DNA of 64,000 bases, from NCBI RefSeq assembly GCF_017312365.1, contig NZ_BLJI01000010.1, forward strand, positions 62,001 through 126,000, in the 5' to 3' direction. The position numbers and the translations under genes are program-made. The notes beneath the pieces are model-generated. The model was not told the DNA's origin and made no database searches. It was given only the letters and a program-made list of their open reading frames with translations. Of this stretch, positions 18,621 to 28,026 are shown piece after piece. How positions within the stretch are numbered: position 1 is the first letter of the stretch; each line of letters begins with the position of its first letter. This stretch comes from Chroococcus sp. FPU101. GTDB taxonomy: Bacteria; Cyanobacteriota; Cyanobacteriia; Cyanobacteriales; Microcystaceae.

Positions 18621-19160
18621 ATGAAGACAAAATATCTAGCTACGATAGCAATTATGGGCTTGCTCACTTTAGGATTTAGTAACAGTATCAGTGCCTCAGT
18701 CACCCAAAATTCTTCTACGTTTGGATCTGTTCTCTCTCAGGATATAGCCCAAGCTGATCTCACCCGCTTTCCTGCATATTACACAGAGAATGGTGCAGCC
18801 CTAGATGGACAAGATGTCGTTGCCTACTTCACACAGAGCGCTTCTGTACAAGGCAATTCACAATATTCTTATCAGTGGAAAGGGTCTACTTGGCTTTTTT
18901 CAAATACCGCCAATCGGGACTTGTTTGCTGCAAATCCTGAAAAATATGCACCTCAGTATGGTGGCTATTGTGCTAAAGCGGCTGCAGGTGGTGTATTGGC
19001 AACGACAGTTCCTACGGCATGGAACCTGCGTGATGGCAAATTATACCTCAACTATAGCGCGGATGCTCAAAAAGAATGGAAGCAGGACACGGCCAACAAG
19101 ATCGCTAAAGCAAATGCAAACTGGCCAAGGATTCTCGATAATGAAACCCTAAAACAATAG
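18621..19160 (+). CDS. Secreted YHS-domain protein
   Basis: The chosen start is the ATG at 18621 (MKTKYLATIAIMG), giving 179 residues; a TTG at 18594 is unlikely. It has a Sec signal peptide (hydrophobic core to about residue 22). The mature part has a YHS-type domain: ALDGQDVVAYF near the start, WLFSNTANRDLFAANPEKYAPQYGGYCAKA with a single Cys, and LYLNYSADAQKEW. YHS domains are found in metal-linked and redox proteins, often in the periplasm. The 3' half of the gene is visibly less AT-rich than the neighbouring HEAT gene. A terminator follows it. Confidence 0.8.
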   Translation: MKTKYLATIAIMGLLTLGFSNSISASVTQNSSTFGSVLSQDIAQADLTRFPAYYTENGAALDGQDVVAYFTQSASVQGNSQYSYQWKGSTWLFSNTANRDLFAANPEKYAPQYGGYCAKAAAGGVLATTVPTAWNLRDGKLYLNYSADAQKEWKQDTANKIAKANANWPRILDNETLKQ

Positions 19161-19180
19161 TTTCTTTTTTTAGCAAAGCG

Positions 19181-19208
19181 GCCATGGCAAGCACAAAGCT
19201 ATGGCTTT
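19181..19208 (+). terminator. Rho-independent terminator after the YHS gene
   Basis: GCCATGGC at 19181-19188 pairs with GCTATGGC at 19198-19205 (one G-U wobble) around a nine-base loop. It is followed by TTTTT. It lies 20 bases after the YHS stop codon. Confidence 0.7.
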
Positions 19209-19262
19209 TTTATGCGGGCTTTGTTAGAGTAATCTCGCTTACTATTTGAAAAGCAGTAAGCA

Positions 19263-19432
19263 CTTGGCAATTATAAAGATAAAAAGGCTATTCTTTTGAT
19301 TCAAGAAGCTTTAAATACTAAGGTTTGGGAATTAAAATATGCTTGTTTAATGGCTTTAAAAGAATTAGGTGAACAAAATCTCATCTGATGTGACTGATGA
19401 AGATAATTAGATCATGAGAGATAAAGGCTAAT
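19263..19432 (+). pseudogene. Decayed duplicate of the 3' end of the CpeY-like gene
   Basis: About 170 bases align without a large gap to 18322-18498, the end of the CpeY-like gene. A stretch of about 38 bases around CAAGAAGCTTTAAATACTAA is identical. Translated, it reads LIQEALNTKVWELKYACLM and LKELGEQNL, then meets a stop where the parent continues LQSYVIDEDYW, and more stops follow. No start codon or promoter context is seen. It lies beyond the YHS gene and its terminator, so a duplication followed by insertion or rearrangement of the YHS gene is implied. It is not functional. Confidence 0.85.
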
Positions 19433-19451
19433 TCATTAGGATAGTTGGTTA

Positions 19452-19479
19452 GTAGAGACGCAATAGATCACGTCTCTAC
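19452..19479. repeat. Dispersed palindrome, family A, copy 2
   Basis: GTAGAGACG at 19452-19460 is inverted at 19471-19479 (CGTCTCTAC) around CAATAGATCA. The spacer differs from copy 1 (15947-15972) at only two or three bases. It lies between the decayed HEAT duplicate and the 3' end of ndhF. Confidence 0.75.
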
Positions 19480-19485
19480 AGTCGG

Positions 19486-21537
19486 TTAAGTCAGACTAAA
19501 TACAATCACTAAACCTAACACCGCCGCAAAAACGATGAGAGCATAGAATTGTACGCGACCGTTTTCGAGGTATTTTAAGCCTTCACCACTAACAATGGTG
19601 GCTAAACCCGTTAAATTTACCGCACCATCAATGACGCGATAATCAACTTCCATGATTTGACGGGCTAGACGGCGACATCCTTGAACAAATACTCTGTCAT
19701 AAATATCATCGAAATACCACTTATTCAGGGAAAGTTGATATAAAGCGGGGTATTTTTGTGCGATCGCTGCTGGATCGATTTTCTTCTGTAGATACATTAA
19801 AACAGCCAGCGTAATCCCAATCAAAGATATACCGACTGAAGATCCTGCCATCAAACCAAACTCAGTCCAATCAAAATGACTGACTTCTGATAAGACTTCG
19901 CTAGGTGCATGGATAAAATGCTCAAAATCATTATCCCAAGGTTTACCCAATAAACCAATCAATACCGAAGGTACGGCTAGGGCAACAAGAGGAAAATACA
20001 TGGTAAAGGGAGATTCATGAGGAGTGCTACTATGTGCATGATCATTATGATCATCATGGATATCGCTTTCTAATTCTTTGATATCCATTGCCCCAGGTCC
20101 AAAAGCGGGAATTGCGCCTGCTGCGGCTAAAAGTTGTTTTTGAATGCCTTTATCGGTACCTCTAAATCCCCCTTCAAAGGTGAGGAAATACATACGGAAC
20201 ATATAAAAAGCCGTCATCCCTGCGGTTAGCCAACCCACTAACCAAAGTAGGGGGTTTGCTTGAAAGGCTAAACCGAGAATTTCATCTTTTGACCAAAAAC
20301 CCGCAAAAGGAGGAATACCAGAAATCGCTAGAGTACCGATGAGGAAGGTAATAGAGGTAATGGGCATATATTTGCGTAAACCACCCATTAAACGCATATC
20401 TTGGGCTAAAATCGGCTCATGTCCCACGACGGCTTCCATACCATGAATGACTGAACCCGAACCGAGGAATAACATCGCTTTAAAATAAGCATGAGTCATT
20501 AGGTGGAATAAACCTGCTGTATAACCGCCAATTCCCATCGCCATTACCATGTATCCAAGTTGAGACATGGTGGAATATGCCAAACCTTTTTTAATATCAT
20601 TTTGGGTTAGGGCGATCGTTGCACCTAAAAAGGCGGTAAAACAACCTGTCCACGCGATCGTACTCATCGCTACGGGAATGTTTTCAAATACAGGGTACAT
20701 CCGCGCAATGAGAAAGACCCCTGCTGCTACCATCGTCGCGGCGTGAATTAAGGCTGAAATGGGTGTTGGGCCTTCCATTGCATCGGGTAGCCAAACGTGT
20801 AGGGGAAACTGTGCAGATTTAGCAACAGGCCCTAAAAAGACAAGAATAGCGAATAAAGCAGCTATTGCAGGGGCTAATGTTCCAGATGAGACTAATGCTT
20901 CTAAGCGATCGCCCATTACATCAAATTCAAAGCTACCAGTCGCCCAAAAGAGACCAAGCATCCCTAAGAGTAAACCAAAGTCCCCAACGCGGTTCGTGAC
21001 AAAGGCTTTTTGACAAGCATCGGCGGCGGCTTTGCGGTAGAACCAAAAGCCAATGAGCAGGTAGGAACACATTCCCACCAATTCCCAAAATATGTACACT
21101 TGTACCAGATTGGGACTGATCACTAAGCCTAACATGGAGGAACTAAATAAGCTTAAATAGGCATAAAAGCGAACATAACCAGGGTCATGTGCCATATAAC
21201 CATCGGTATAGATCATGACCAAAAGTGCCACTGTAGTAACAATGACGTTCATCAAGGCACTGAGATGATCGATCGTATAACCCATTTTTAAATGAAAATT
21301 TCCAGCCGCGGCCCACTCAAACATCTGAGTATAAGTCTCATGGCCTTGAATTTGGCTCCACAGCAGCGCAAAGGATAGTACCATCGCGGCACCGAGGAGA
21401 GAAACAATAAAAATAGCGTTGATTTGTCGAAGTTTGACTGTTATTTGACTGAATGACAGTAATCCAATCCCAACTATCATCGCTCCGATAAGGGGAAGGA
21501 CGGGAACTAGCCAGGCATACTGATAAAGAGTTTCCAT
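19486..21537 (-). CDS. ndhF: NAD(P)H-quinone oxidoreductase subunit 5 (NDH-1 NdhF)
   Basis: The chosen start is METLYQYAWLVPVLPL at 21537, giving 683 residues; an in-frame start 57 bases upstream adds a polar leader not typical of the family. It has about 15-16 membrane helices with the conserved antiporter-like core (VQVYIFWELVGMCSYLLIGFWF, AKSAQFPLHVWLPDAMEGPTPISALIHAATMVAAG, STMSQLGYMVMAMG, GIPPFAGFWSKDEI). It is a proton-pumping membrane subunit of NDH-1. The length and sequence fit NdhF1 of the respiratory/cyclic-electron-flow complex better than the CO2-uptake NdhF3/F4 types. No other ndh subunit is adjacent. Confidence 0.95.
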   Translation of the reverse strand: METLYQYAWLVPVLPLIGAMIVGIGLLSFSQITVKLRQINAIFIVSLLGAAMVLSFALLWSQIQGHETYTQMFEWAAAGNFHLKMGYTIDHLSALMNVIVTTVALLVMIYTDGYMAHDPGYVRFYAYLSLFSSSMLGLVISPNLVQVYIFWELVGMCSYLLIGFWFYRKAAADACQKAFVTNRVGDFGLLLGMLGLFWATGSFEFDVMGDRLEALVSSGTLAPAIAALFAILVFLGPVAKSAQFPLHVWLPDAMEGPTPISALIHAATMVAAGVFLIARMYPVFENIPVAMSTIAWTGCFTAFLGATIALTQNDIKKGLAYSTMSQLGYMVMAMGIGGYTAGLFHLMTHAYFKAMLFLGSGSVIHGMEAVVGHEPILAQDMRLMGGLRKYMPITSITFLIGTLAISGIPPFAGFWSKDEILGLAFQANPLLWLVGWLTAGMTAFYMFRMYFLTFEGGFRGTDKGIQKQLLAAAGAIPAFGPGAMDIKELESDIHDDHNDHAHSSTPHESPFTMYFPLVALAVPSVLIGLLGKPWDNDFEHFIHAPSEVLSEVSHFDWTEFGLMAGSSVGISLIGITLAVLMYLQKKIDPAAIAQKYPALYQLSLNKWYFDDIYDRVFVQGCRRLARQIMEVDYRVIDGAVNLTGLATIVSGEGLKYLENGRVQFYALIVFAAVLGLVIVFSLT

Positions 21538-21727
21538 TGCGTAAAGCCTACTTAATATTTCGTTACTATGCTTTATCCCTAACCATTTTGACACATAGCG
21601 TTTCTAAGAGTTGTCTATTTAAAGACTAGGTTTATAATTTTTTCCTTTAAAACTTTCCTTTATAATTCTATTTCTAATATACAAAACTCTTCTTGATGAC
21701 ATTTTTCATTTATACAAGAGATAAAAA

Positions 21728-21756
21728 GTAGAGACGGGCCATGGCGCGTCTGGTAC
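21728..21756. repeat. Dispersed palindrome, family A variant, copy 3
   Basis: GTAGAGACG at 21728-21736 is followed by an inner GGCCATGGC core and an imperfect arm (CGTCTGGTAC, 21747-21756). The half-site matches copies 1 and 2 but the spacer is different. It lies in the 238-base gap between the start of ndhF and the end of sbcC. Confidence 0.6.
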
Positions 21757-21832
21757 AGAATCATAATATGAATAGTAATTATTGAAAAATCCTATTAGAA
21801 AGCGGTTTTATACTGAGCCTTCATCCACTGAG

Positions 21833-24800
21833 TTAGCTAGATAAACTCAGTTTTGAGCCTTGATTGGTTTTATAGACTTCAATCCGATTTTGGAAGGCTT
21901 CTTTAAACTGTGGCATATGGGTCACGGTTAGAATACAAGAAAAATCATTGGCAATCGCGTTAATAGCAGCAATTAAGCGATCGCATCCTTCACTGTCCTG
22001 TGTCCCAAATCCTTCATCGATAATTAGTAGTTGTAATGCGGTGCCTGCGCGTTGAGCTAATAATTTGGCTAAGGCTAAACGAATTGAAAAGTTAATCCGA
22101 AATGCTTCACCCCCTGAGTATGTTTCATAGGGTCTTTTTCCTTGAGTATCAGCAATATTGATTTCTAAGGTATCGATTAGTTTAGAGTTTTTTTTCTTTC
22201 CTGCTTTTTGCGTTAAAAACTGTACGTGTAATTGATTTCCTGTTAATCTGGCTAAAATATGATTAGTTTGTGCTTCTAATTGAGGTAAAACATTTTCAAT
22301 CATGATTGTTTGAATACCATTTTTTCCAAAGGCTTTAGCTAGTTCGTCATGAACTCGATATTTGTTGTTAATCTCTTTTAGTTGTTTTTTAGTTTCTATT
22401 TGCTGAGTTTTTAAGGCTTCTAATTGAAGTGAAGCAGCTTCTAAACGACCTTTTTGTCCTAAAAGCTCATCAAGTTTTATACGTCTATTTTGAATGGATT
22501 GATTTAAAAGTTGTAATTCTTCACGATAGTCTTTAATTTGACTGACTTGTTGTCTAAGTTGTATTAATTCTTGTCTAATAGTTGTCTGTTCAAATTGTCT
22601 TTGTTGTAAGATTTTCTCTAGGTTCTGATATTTTTTTTCTAACTCAGGGTATTTTCGTTCGGCTTGTTTAAGTTCGTTATAACGTCCTTGAGAGTTTTGC
22701 GCTTGACGTAGGGCATTGGTGATATTGAGATGTTGCGATCGATCATATTCTAGTTTTTTGAGTTTTTCTTCAACTTCTTGAATTTTGATTTGGGTTTCCG
22801 AACTTTGTTGTAAATGTTGAATTGCTCTTTGTAGTTCCTCTATTTGATTGACAATTTGCGGTTTTTCAGTATTAATTGCTGTTTGACGACGTTGTGCGTC
22901 ATCAATACGAGTTTGTTTAATTTCTGCCCATTTCCAGTTTTTTTCCTCACCTTTTAGCAGTGCGTGAGTTTGTTCATCATATTTTAAATTGGCTATTTCC
23001 TGATTGATTAACTGTAAATCTATTTGTAAATCTTGAGCATAATTTTTGTTCAATAAATCTAATTCTATTTTTTCAATTTCAGAAATAACTTTTTTTAACT
23101 TATTAGTTGTTTCATTTCTGGCTTCTAATTGCAGTTCTAACTGAGTAAAATCTTGTTGTAATTTCTGATAAGGTTCTAACTCTAGCTGTAAAATATCTTC
23201 TTCTAGCTGTAAATTTTGTAAATCTCTTAGACAATGTGTAAGTTGTTCTTTCAATTCCCAAACAGTATCTTGTAGATTTTGATGCTGATTTTGGGTTTTT
23301 TGAATTACTTGATTTAGATGATGATGATCAAGTTCTTGTTCACACAAAGGACAATTTGCATTAGGAATTGATAAAATATCTAATTTTTTAATTAACTCAT
23401 CTATTTGTTTTTCATAAAGTCGTTGTTGTTCTTGTAATCTTTGTTGTGCTTCTTTTTTATCGGTTCTTTTCTCGACAACTCGCTTAATATAATTTTTCTT
23501 TTTATCTAATTCTTGAATTTTGGTATCAATAGTAATCGCTTTTTGACGAATTTGTGGAAACTTTGCTAAATCTTCTTCTAACTGTATTTGAGTCAATGCT
23601 AGTTGTTCTAATTTAGCATTAAGTTGTGCTTTTTTGCGTTCAATTTCTGTATCTATTGTTTGCCGACGTTGTAATAAAGGTGAAACTCTACTATGTAGTT
23701 TCTCTAAATCATTAATTTTGTTGCGAACTTGTCGTAATCTTTCTAAAGCTTTTTTTATTTCAGGTTCTTGACTTAGTGTTTGTAGATTTTCTTGCTCTTG
23801 TTGTTGCAGAAGTTCTAATTTACTTTGTTTTTTTTGAATCTGTAGCCTAAGCTCATTTTGTTGATGTACTAGCTGTTGTTCTAAACTTTGCTTTTGCTGC
23901 TGTAAATCTTGAAATACTTGGAATTTTTCTAAAAGTTTCTTTTCTTGTTGGTCTAAATTAATATAATAATGATATTGTTCTAAAATTTCAGTTGATTTTT
24001 GTAAGATAGTTTCTTGTTCTGCTAATTGATTTCTTAAATCCGATTTTTCTTTAAATAATCGTTCACAGTCTAGTGTAATATTTTGCTCTTGAGTTTGTTT
24101 CCATGTCAGTTGTTGTTCCCAGACTTGACGTTGATTTTCTCTAGCCTGTAAGTGTTGTAAATTTTCTTGATCTTGTTTTTGTAACTGTTGTAACTGTTCG
24201 ATTTCTGACTCTAAATTTAATAATTGTTCGGTAATGGTTTCTTTTTGCTTTAATTGTTGTTCAATCGGTAATAAACTATTTTCTAATTGTTCAGCTTGCC
24301 CTTTAAACTGTTTAGATAAATCCTTTGCTTGCTCGGCTAACTTTTCATATTGATCTAATTTCAGCAAATCTGCTAATATTTGTTTACGCTCATTAGGACG
24401 GCGTTGCATAAATTCATCGGCTCGCCCCTGACGTAGATAAGCTGAATTAATAAAAGTATCGTAATCAAGCTTTAAACACGCCACAATCTGCTCTTGTGTT
24501 TCCCGTATTCCTTTTCCTGATAAACTGCGAAATTTCCCTTCATTCTCAATTTGTAAATCTAATGAACTGTTTTTCCCTTTCTGACGAGTACGAATTACGC
24601 GATAGGTTTGTTCATTGCAGATAAATTGAAAATCAACTCGTACAAAATCCGCCCCCGTGTGCATCACATCTTCTTCAGTTGCAGCACGACTTTCACCCCA
24701 CAACGCCCAAGTAATCGCTTCAAGTAAAGATGATTTGCCCGCACCGTTAGCACCGCAAATACAAGCAGTGTGAAATCCCCTAAAGTCTAGGGTTGCTTCT

Positions 24801-24844
24801 TGATAGCTTAAAAAGTTTTTGAGGGTGATGTGTAGAGGAATCAT
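21833..24844 (-). CDS. sbcC: SbcC/Rad50-type exonuclease ATPase subunit
   Basis: This 1003-residue SMC-like ATPase has a Walker A (GANGAGKSSL, residues 31-40), a Q-loop YLRQG with FMQRRPNERKQIL, a long coiled coil with a zinc hook CPLC at about residues 498-501, and a C-terminal head with ABC signature YSGGE and Walker B LLIIDEGFGTQD. It should pair with the nuclease SbcD to process hairpins and double-strand ends. sbcD is not adjacent. The coiled coil is very rich in Gln and Leu, giving a distinctly AT-rich, repetitive codon pattern. Length is close to the E. coli protein (1048). Confidence 0.92.
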   Translation of the reverse strand: MIPLHITLKNFLSYQEATLDFRGFHTACICGANGAGKSSLLEAITWALWGESRAATEEDVMHTGADFVRVDFQFICNEQTYRVIRTRQKGKNSSLDLQIENEGKFRSLSGKGIRETQEQIVACLKLDYDTFINSAYLRQGRADEFMQRRPNERKQILADLLKLDQYEKLAEQAKDLSKQFKGQAEQLENSLLPIEQQLKQKETITEQLLNLESEIEQLQQLQKQDQENLQHLQARENQRQVWEQQLTWKQTQEQNITLDCERLFKEKSDLRNQLAEQETILQKSTEILEQYHYYINLDQQEKKLLEKFQVFQDLQQQKQSLEQQLVHQQNELRLQIQKKQSKLELLQQQEQENLQTLSQEPEIKKALERLRQVRNKINDLEKLHSRVSPLLQRRQTIDTEIERKKAQLNAKLEQLALTQIQLEEDLAKFPQIRQKAITIDTKIQELDKKKNYIKRVVEKRTDKKEAQQRLQEQQRLYEKQIDELIKKLDILSIPNANCPLCEQELDHHHLNQVIQKTQNQHQNLQDTVWELKEQLTHCLRDLQNLQLEEDILQLELEPYQKLQQDFTQLELQLEARNETTNKLKKVISEIEKIELDLLNKNYAQDLQIDLQLINQEIANLKYDEQTHALLKGEEKNWKWAEIKQTRIDDAQRRQTAINTEKPQIVNQIEELQRAIQHLQQSSETQIKIQEVEEKLKKLEYDRSQHLNITNALRQAQNSQGRYNELKQAERKYPELEKKYQNLEKILQQRQFEQTTIRQELIQLRQQVSQIKDYREELQLLNQSIQNRRIKLDELLGQKGRLEAASLQLEALKTQQIETKKQLKEINNKYRVHDELAKAFGKNGIQTIMIENVLPQLEAQTNHILARLTGNQLHVQFLTQKAGKKKNSKLIDTLEINIADTQGKRPYETYSGGEAFRINFSIRLALAKLLAQRAGTALQLLIIDEGFGTQDSEGCDRLIAAINAIANDFSCILTVTHMPQFKEAFQNRIEVYKTNQGSKLSLSS

Positions 24845-24952
24845 TAAATCAAATTATGAAGTGACAAGGTGAGCAGTCATAGTACATAATTATTAATTTA
24901 ACAGAAAAAGGGAATGCTGTAACGATTCCCACATTTCAAGATTAAAAATTTT

Positions 24953-25111
24953 TCATCTTAGGTTGAGTAAACTAAGCATCGGTAGTAAGCTAATCGGTGC
25001 AGGAACCATTTCACCGCGAAAATCAAGTATTTGAACTAAAATGAGGTAGGCCAGTGCTATAAAAATTGAAATAGCTCCAGTAATGATGGCAACGATTTTA
25101 CCCTTTTCCAT
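24953..25111 (-). CDS. 52-residue single-pass membrane protein, conserved in cyanobacteria
   Basis: An ATG at 25109-25111 opens a 52-residue frame starting MEKGKIVAIITGAIS, with one membrane helix (about residues 6-29), a charged LDFRGEMVPAP segment and a hydrophobic tail. I recall close versions of this MEKGKI...LDFRGE protein from other cyanobacteria, but its function is not known to me. It is too short for usual gene cut-offs. It lies just upstream of sbcC on the same strand, with ~110 bases between, and may be co-transcribed. Confidence 0.65.
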   Translation of the reverse strand: MEKGKIVAIITGAISIFIALAYLILVQILDFRGEMVPAPISLLPMLSLLNLR

Positions 25112-25377
25112 ATTTTGATCGGTTAAAATGACTTGTTAACCATTTTAGCGAAGAGAATGAACTAACTGACAAGATCAAAAGTATCGTTTGGCTTAGATTT
25201 TTATTAACATACAAATCGTTTAATTTAATCTACTCTTTGGAGGAGCCTAGGTCACATCTTTGTTCATTAAAAAGAGAAACAATTCAGTATTTTTTCTAGT
25301 CACCTCTCATGATGTGATACAGTAAAGACGACTGTCTATAATTTTCTCAAAACGCTTTGTTCATTGATAGAATTAAA

Positions 25378-26403
25378 ATGTTTATTAACCCAACTGTCTT
25401 AAACAATTTAGATTTATACCAACAAAAATTTTTAAATGCTCAACCGTTTAAGTATCTGGTCATCGAAAACTTTCTTCAAGAAGATTTAGCACAAAAGTTA
25501 TTAGATGAGTTTCCTGTCTTTGATCCTCAAAAAGCGATGAATGAAATGGGCTATGTTGGTGGGAAAGCCGTTCACGAAAACCTAAAAGAAATTAGTCCTT
25601 TATATGCCAAGTTTGCTCATTATGTTGGTTCACAAGAATTTTTAAGTGTCGTTTCTCAAATCACAGGGATTGAAAAACTCATTGGCGATGAAACATTTTT
25701 TGGCGGCGGGACTCATGAAAATTTACACGAACAGGATTTAGATGCACACGTGGATTTTAATTATGATGAGAGAAGGTGGTTACATCGACGTTTAAACTTA
25801 ATTGTATTTTTAAATCATGAATGGGATGATAGTTGGGGTGGTTTATTAGAACTTCATTCCAATCCACGAGATCCAGAATGTAATCAAGTTACCGCTTTTG
25901 CCCCTCTGTTTAATCGTTGTGTTTTGTTTGAAACAAATGAGTATTCATGGCATGGTTTTCCTAGAATTAATTTACCCGAAGATAAACGACATATTAGTCG
26001 AAAATCTCTATCAATTTATTTATATTCTAAAGACCGTCCACAAGAAGAAATAGCACCTCCTCATGCAACTTTTTATATTAATCGTCCTTTACCTTCTTAC
26101 ATTCAGCCAGGTGTTACTCTAACTGAACATGATTATCAAGTGATTAGAAGTCTCATGCAAAGAAGAGACGATATGATCGATTTTTATCACAAAAGAGAAT
26201 TAAAACAATCTGCTGAAAAGCATAAATATATTTTTTCCTCTACTCTAGATCCTTTTGAAGAATTAAGAAGCAATTATGATCGTTTATCTAGACACTATCA
26301 TGATTTGCAACAACGTTATCATGATTTGTATAACAGCAAAGCAGGAAAAGTTTTAAGAGTTTTATCTAAAGTCAAAAACAAGATTCAAAAAGCAATCAGA
26401 TAA
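25378..26403 (+). CDS. 2-oxoglutarate/Fe(II) oxygenase, prolyl-hydroxylase superfamily
   Basis: The chosen start is the ATG at 25378, giving 341 residues; an in-frame start 21 bases upstream is less likely. The double-stranded beta-helix core carries an H-x-D pair (DAHVDFNYDE, about residue 125), a distal His (YSWHGFPRI) and a conserved Arg (RKSLSIYLY), the usual 2-His-1-carboxylate iron site and 2-oxoglutarate Arg. The substrate is unknown; related proteins occur near surface-glycan genes. The C-terminus ends in a basic helical tail (VLSKVKNKIQKAIR). It is a stand-alone gene. Confidence 0.8.
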   Translation: MFINPTVLNNLDLYQQKFLNAQPFKYLVIENFLQEDLAQKLLDEFPVFDPQKAMNEMGYVGGKAVHENLKEISPLYAKFAHYVGSQEFLSVVSQITGIEKLIGDETFFGGGTHENLHEQDLDAHVDFNYDERRWLHRRLNLIVFLNHEWDDSWGGLLELHSNPRDPECNQVTAFAPLFNRCVLFETNEYSWHGFPRINLPEDKRHISRKSLSIYLYSKDRPQEEIAPPHATFYINRPLPSYIQPGVTLTEHDYQVIRSLMQRRDDMIDFYHKRELKQSAEKHKYIFSSTLDPFEELRSNYDRLSRHYHDLQQRYHDLYNSKAGKVLRVLSKVKNKIQKAIR

Positions 26404-26405
26404 AT

Positions 26406-27095
26406 CTAAGCACTTTTTTCATGAGTACAATTGACTAAATTCATTAAAGCTGGAGCGATCGCATTCAACGGTAACACCTGATCCACTTTTTTTGTATCAA
26501 TAGCCGCTTTGGGCATACTAAAACATTCCGACGTGTTTTCATCTTGGGCAATAACGACACCACCGTGTCTTTTAATCGCTAAAACGCCTAATGCTCCGTC
26601 ACTCATTCTACCCGTGAGGACAACAGCGATCGCTCTACTCTTGTAACTGTTAGCTAGTGACCAAAATAGTTTATCAGCAGCAGGACGAGCAAAACTCACT
26701 TTAGCTGAATCAGACAAAGATAGGGTACCATCTAGATTAATCAGTACGTGCTTATTTGGAGTTGGTGTATATACCTTTCCTCGACGTATTAACTCGCCGT
26801 CTTCTGCTGGTTTAACTCGTAAAGCAGTGCGATCTCTAAGAATTTCAGTCAGATGGCTAGGAAGATTTGCGGGCAGATGTTGAACAATAACAATAGCGGC
26901 AGGAAAGTCAGACGGTAGGGCAGACAAAATAGTACTGATCACTTTTAGTCCCCCAAAAGATGCAGCGATACCGATCACATTGTAGGGAACATCAGGGAAG
27001 TGAGAGAAAATCCGATGTCTTGGCTGACTTAACGCTTGTTTTTTTAAAACTTGGTCAGATAATAGCCAACTATTGCTAACAGAAGTGTTCATCAA
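26406..27095 (-). CDS. Stand-alone CheB-type methylesterase domain
   Basis: This 229-residue protein is only the catalytic CheB domain, without an N-terminal receiver. Catalytic residues fit the family: Ser in IAASFGG, His in VQHLP, and Asp in LTGRMSDGALG. CheB demethylates glutamyl methyl esters on chemoreceptors. With no receiver, activity would not be controlled by phosphorylation of its own domain. No CheR, receptor or CheA is nearby, so it may act in a non-chemotaxis signalling route. It is divergent from the Crp/Fnr regulator. Confidence 0.85.
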   Translation of the reverse strand: MMNTSVSNSWLLSDQVLKKQALSQPRHRIFSHFPDVPYNVIGIAASFGGLKVISTILSALPSDFPAAIVIVQHLPANLPSHLTEILRDRTALRVKPAEDGELIRRGKVYTPTPNKHVLINLDGTLSLSDSAKVSFARPAADKLFWSLANSYKSRAIAVVLTGRMSDGALGVLAIKRHGGVVIAQDENTSECFSMPKAAIDTKKVDQVLPLNAIAPALMNLVNCTHEKSA

Positions 27096-27261
27096 ATCAA
27101 TCAGTAATGAGTTATTGTACTAAGCTCACAACTTCATTTTACTAAATTAAAGCTCTATTATGTACGCTATAGTACATAAAAATTCGTCTTAAGTTAGAGG
27201 TCATCTCCTGTAGGTTCGTTAGGGTTAAGACAGAATCTACTAAAAAAATCTGCTAATTTTT

Positions 27262-27990
27262 ATGTCATCTTCTCCTGAACCTAGACAAAATCGGCTTTTA
27301 GCTACACTGCCCGATGAAGAATACGAAAATTTTCTATTCAACTTAGAATTAGTCACCTTAGAGTTTAAAAAAATTCTCTACGATGTTAACCAGCCAATTC
27401 AATATGTTTATTTCCCATTATATGGCGTTGTCTCATTAGTTACCATTATGGAAGATGGTTCAATTGCTGAAGTGGGTACAGTTGGTAATGAAGGCTTTGT
27501 GGGTTTGCCTGTTTTTTTAGGTGCTGAACAAATTCCAGGGCAAGCTTTCGCCCAAGTCCCAGGCTATGCAATGCGAATGGATACTAAAGTCTTTAAAGAC
27601 AAGGTAAAGTCAGAAACGGTACTGTTTAATATGCTGCAACGCTATACTCAAGCATTGTTTAACCAAATCGCCCAGTCTGCGGCCTGCAATCGTTTACATA
27701 CTATTGAAGAACGTTTCTGTCGCTGGGTACTGATGACCCAAGATAGAGTACAGGCAGACCAATTTCCCTTAACTCAGGAGTTTCTCTCCCAAATGTTAGG
27801 GGTACGTCGTGCTGCTGTAAATAAAGTAGCAACTACGATACAAAAAGCAGGATTGATTCAATATCAACGCGGTAAGATGACTATTCTAGACCGAGAGGGG
27901 ATAGAATCATCTTCTTGTGAGTGCTATGGTATTATCAAAGCCGAGTTTGAGCGTTTACTCAATAATCAAAAAAATGTAGGACAAGTTTAG
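27262..27990 (+). CDS. Crp/Fnr-family transcriptional regulator
   Basis: This 242-residue protein has an N-terminal cyclic-nucleotide-binding-type beta barrel (FPLYGVVSLVTIMEDGSIAEVGTVGNEGFVGLPVFLG) and a C-terminal winged helix (LTQEFLSQMLGVRRAAVNKVATTIQKAGLIQYQ). The sequence is not NtcA (its recognition helix differs). The ligand is unknown, and the nucleotide-binding residues of Crp are not clearly kept. It lies upstream of nirBD but on the opposite strand, converging with nirD. Confidence 0.9.
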   Translation: MSSSPEPRQNRLLATLPDEEYENFLFNLELVTLEFKKILYDVNQPIQYVYFPLYGVVSLVTIMEDGSIAEVGTVGNEGFVGLPVFLGAEQIPGQAFAQVPGYAMRMDTKVFKDKVKSETVLFNMLQRYTQALFNQIAQSAACNRLHTIEERFCRWVLMTQDRVQADQFPLTQEFLSQMLGVRRAAVNKVATTIQKAGLIQYQRGKMTILDREGIESSSCECYGIIKAEFERLLNNQKNVGQV

Positions 27991-28026
27991 CTCATCCTAC
28001 AACAAGTGTGTAACCAAATCTATATC

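Noticed and set aside
27975-28001. Terminator hairpin TGTAGGA...TCCTACA after the Crp/Fnr gene
   Set aside because: It overlaps the stop codon and has no T tract, so I did not list it.
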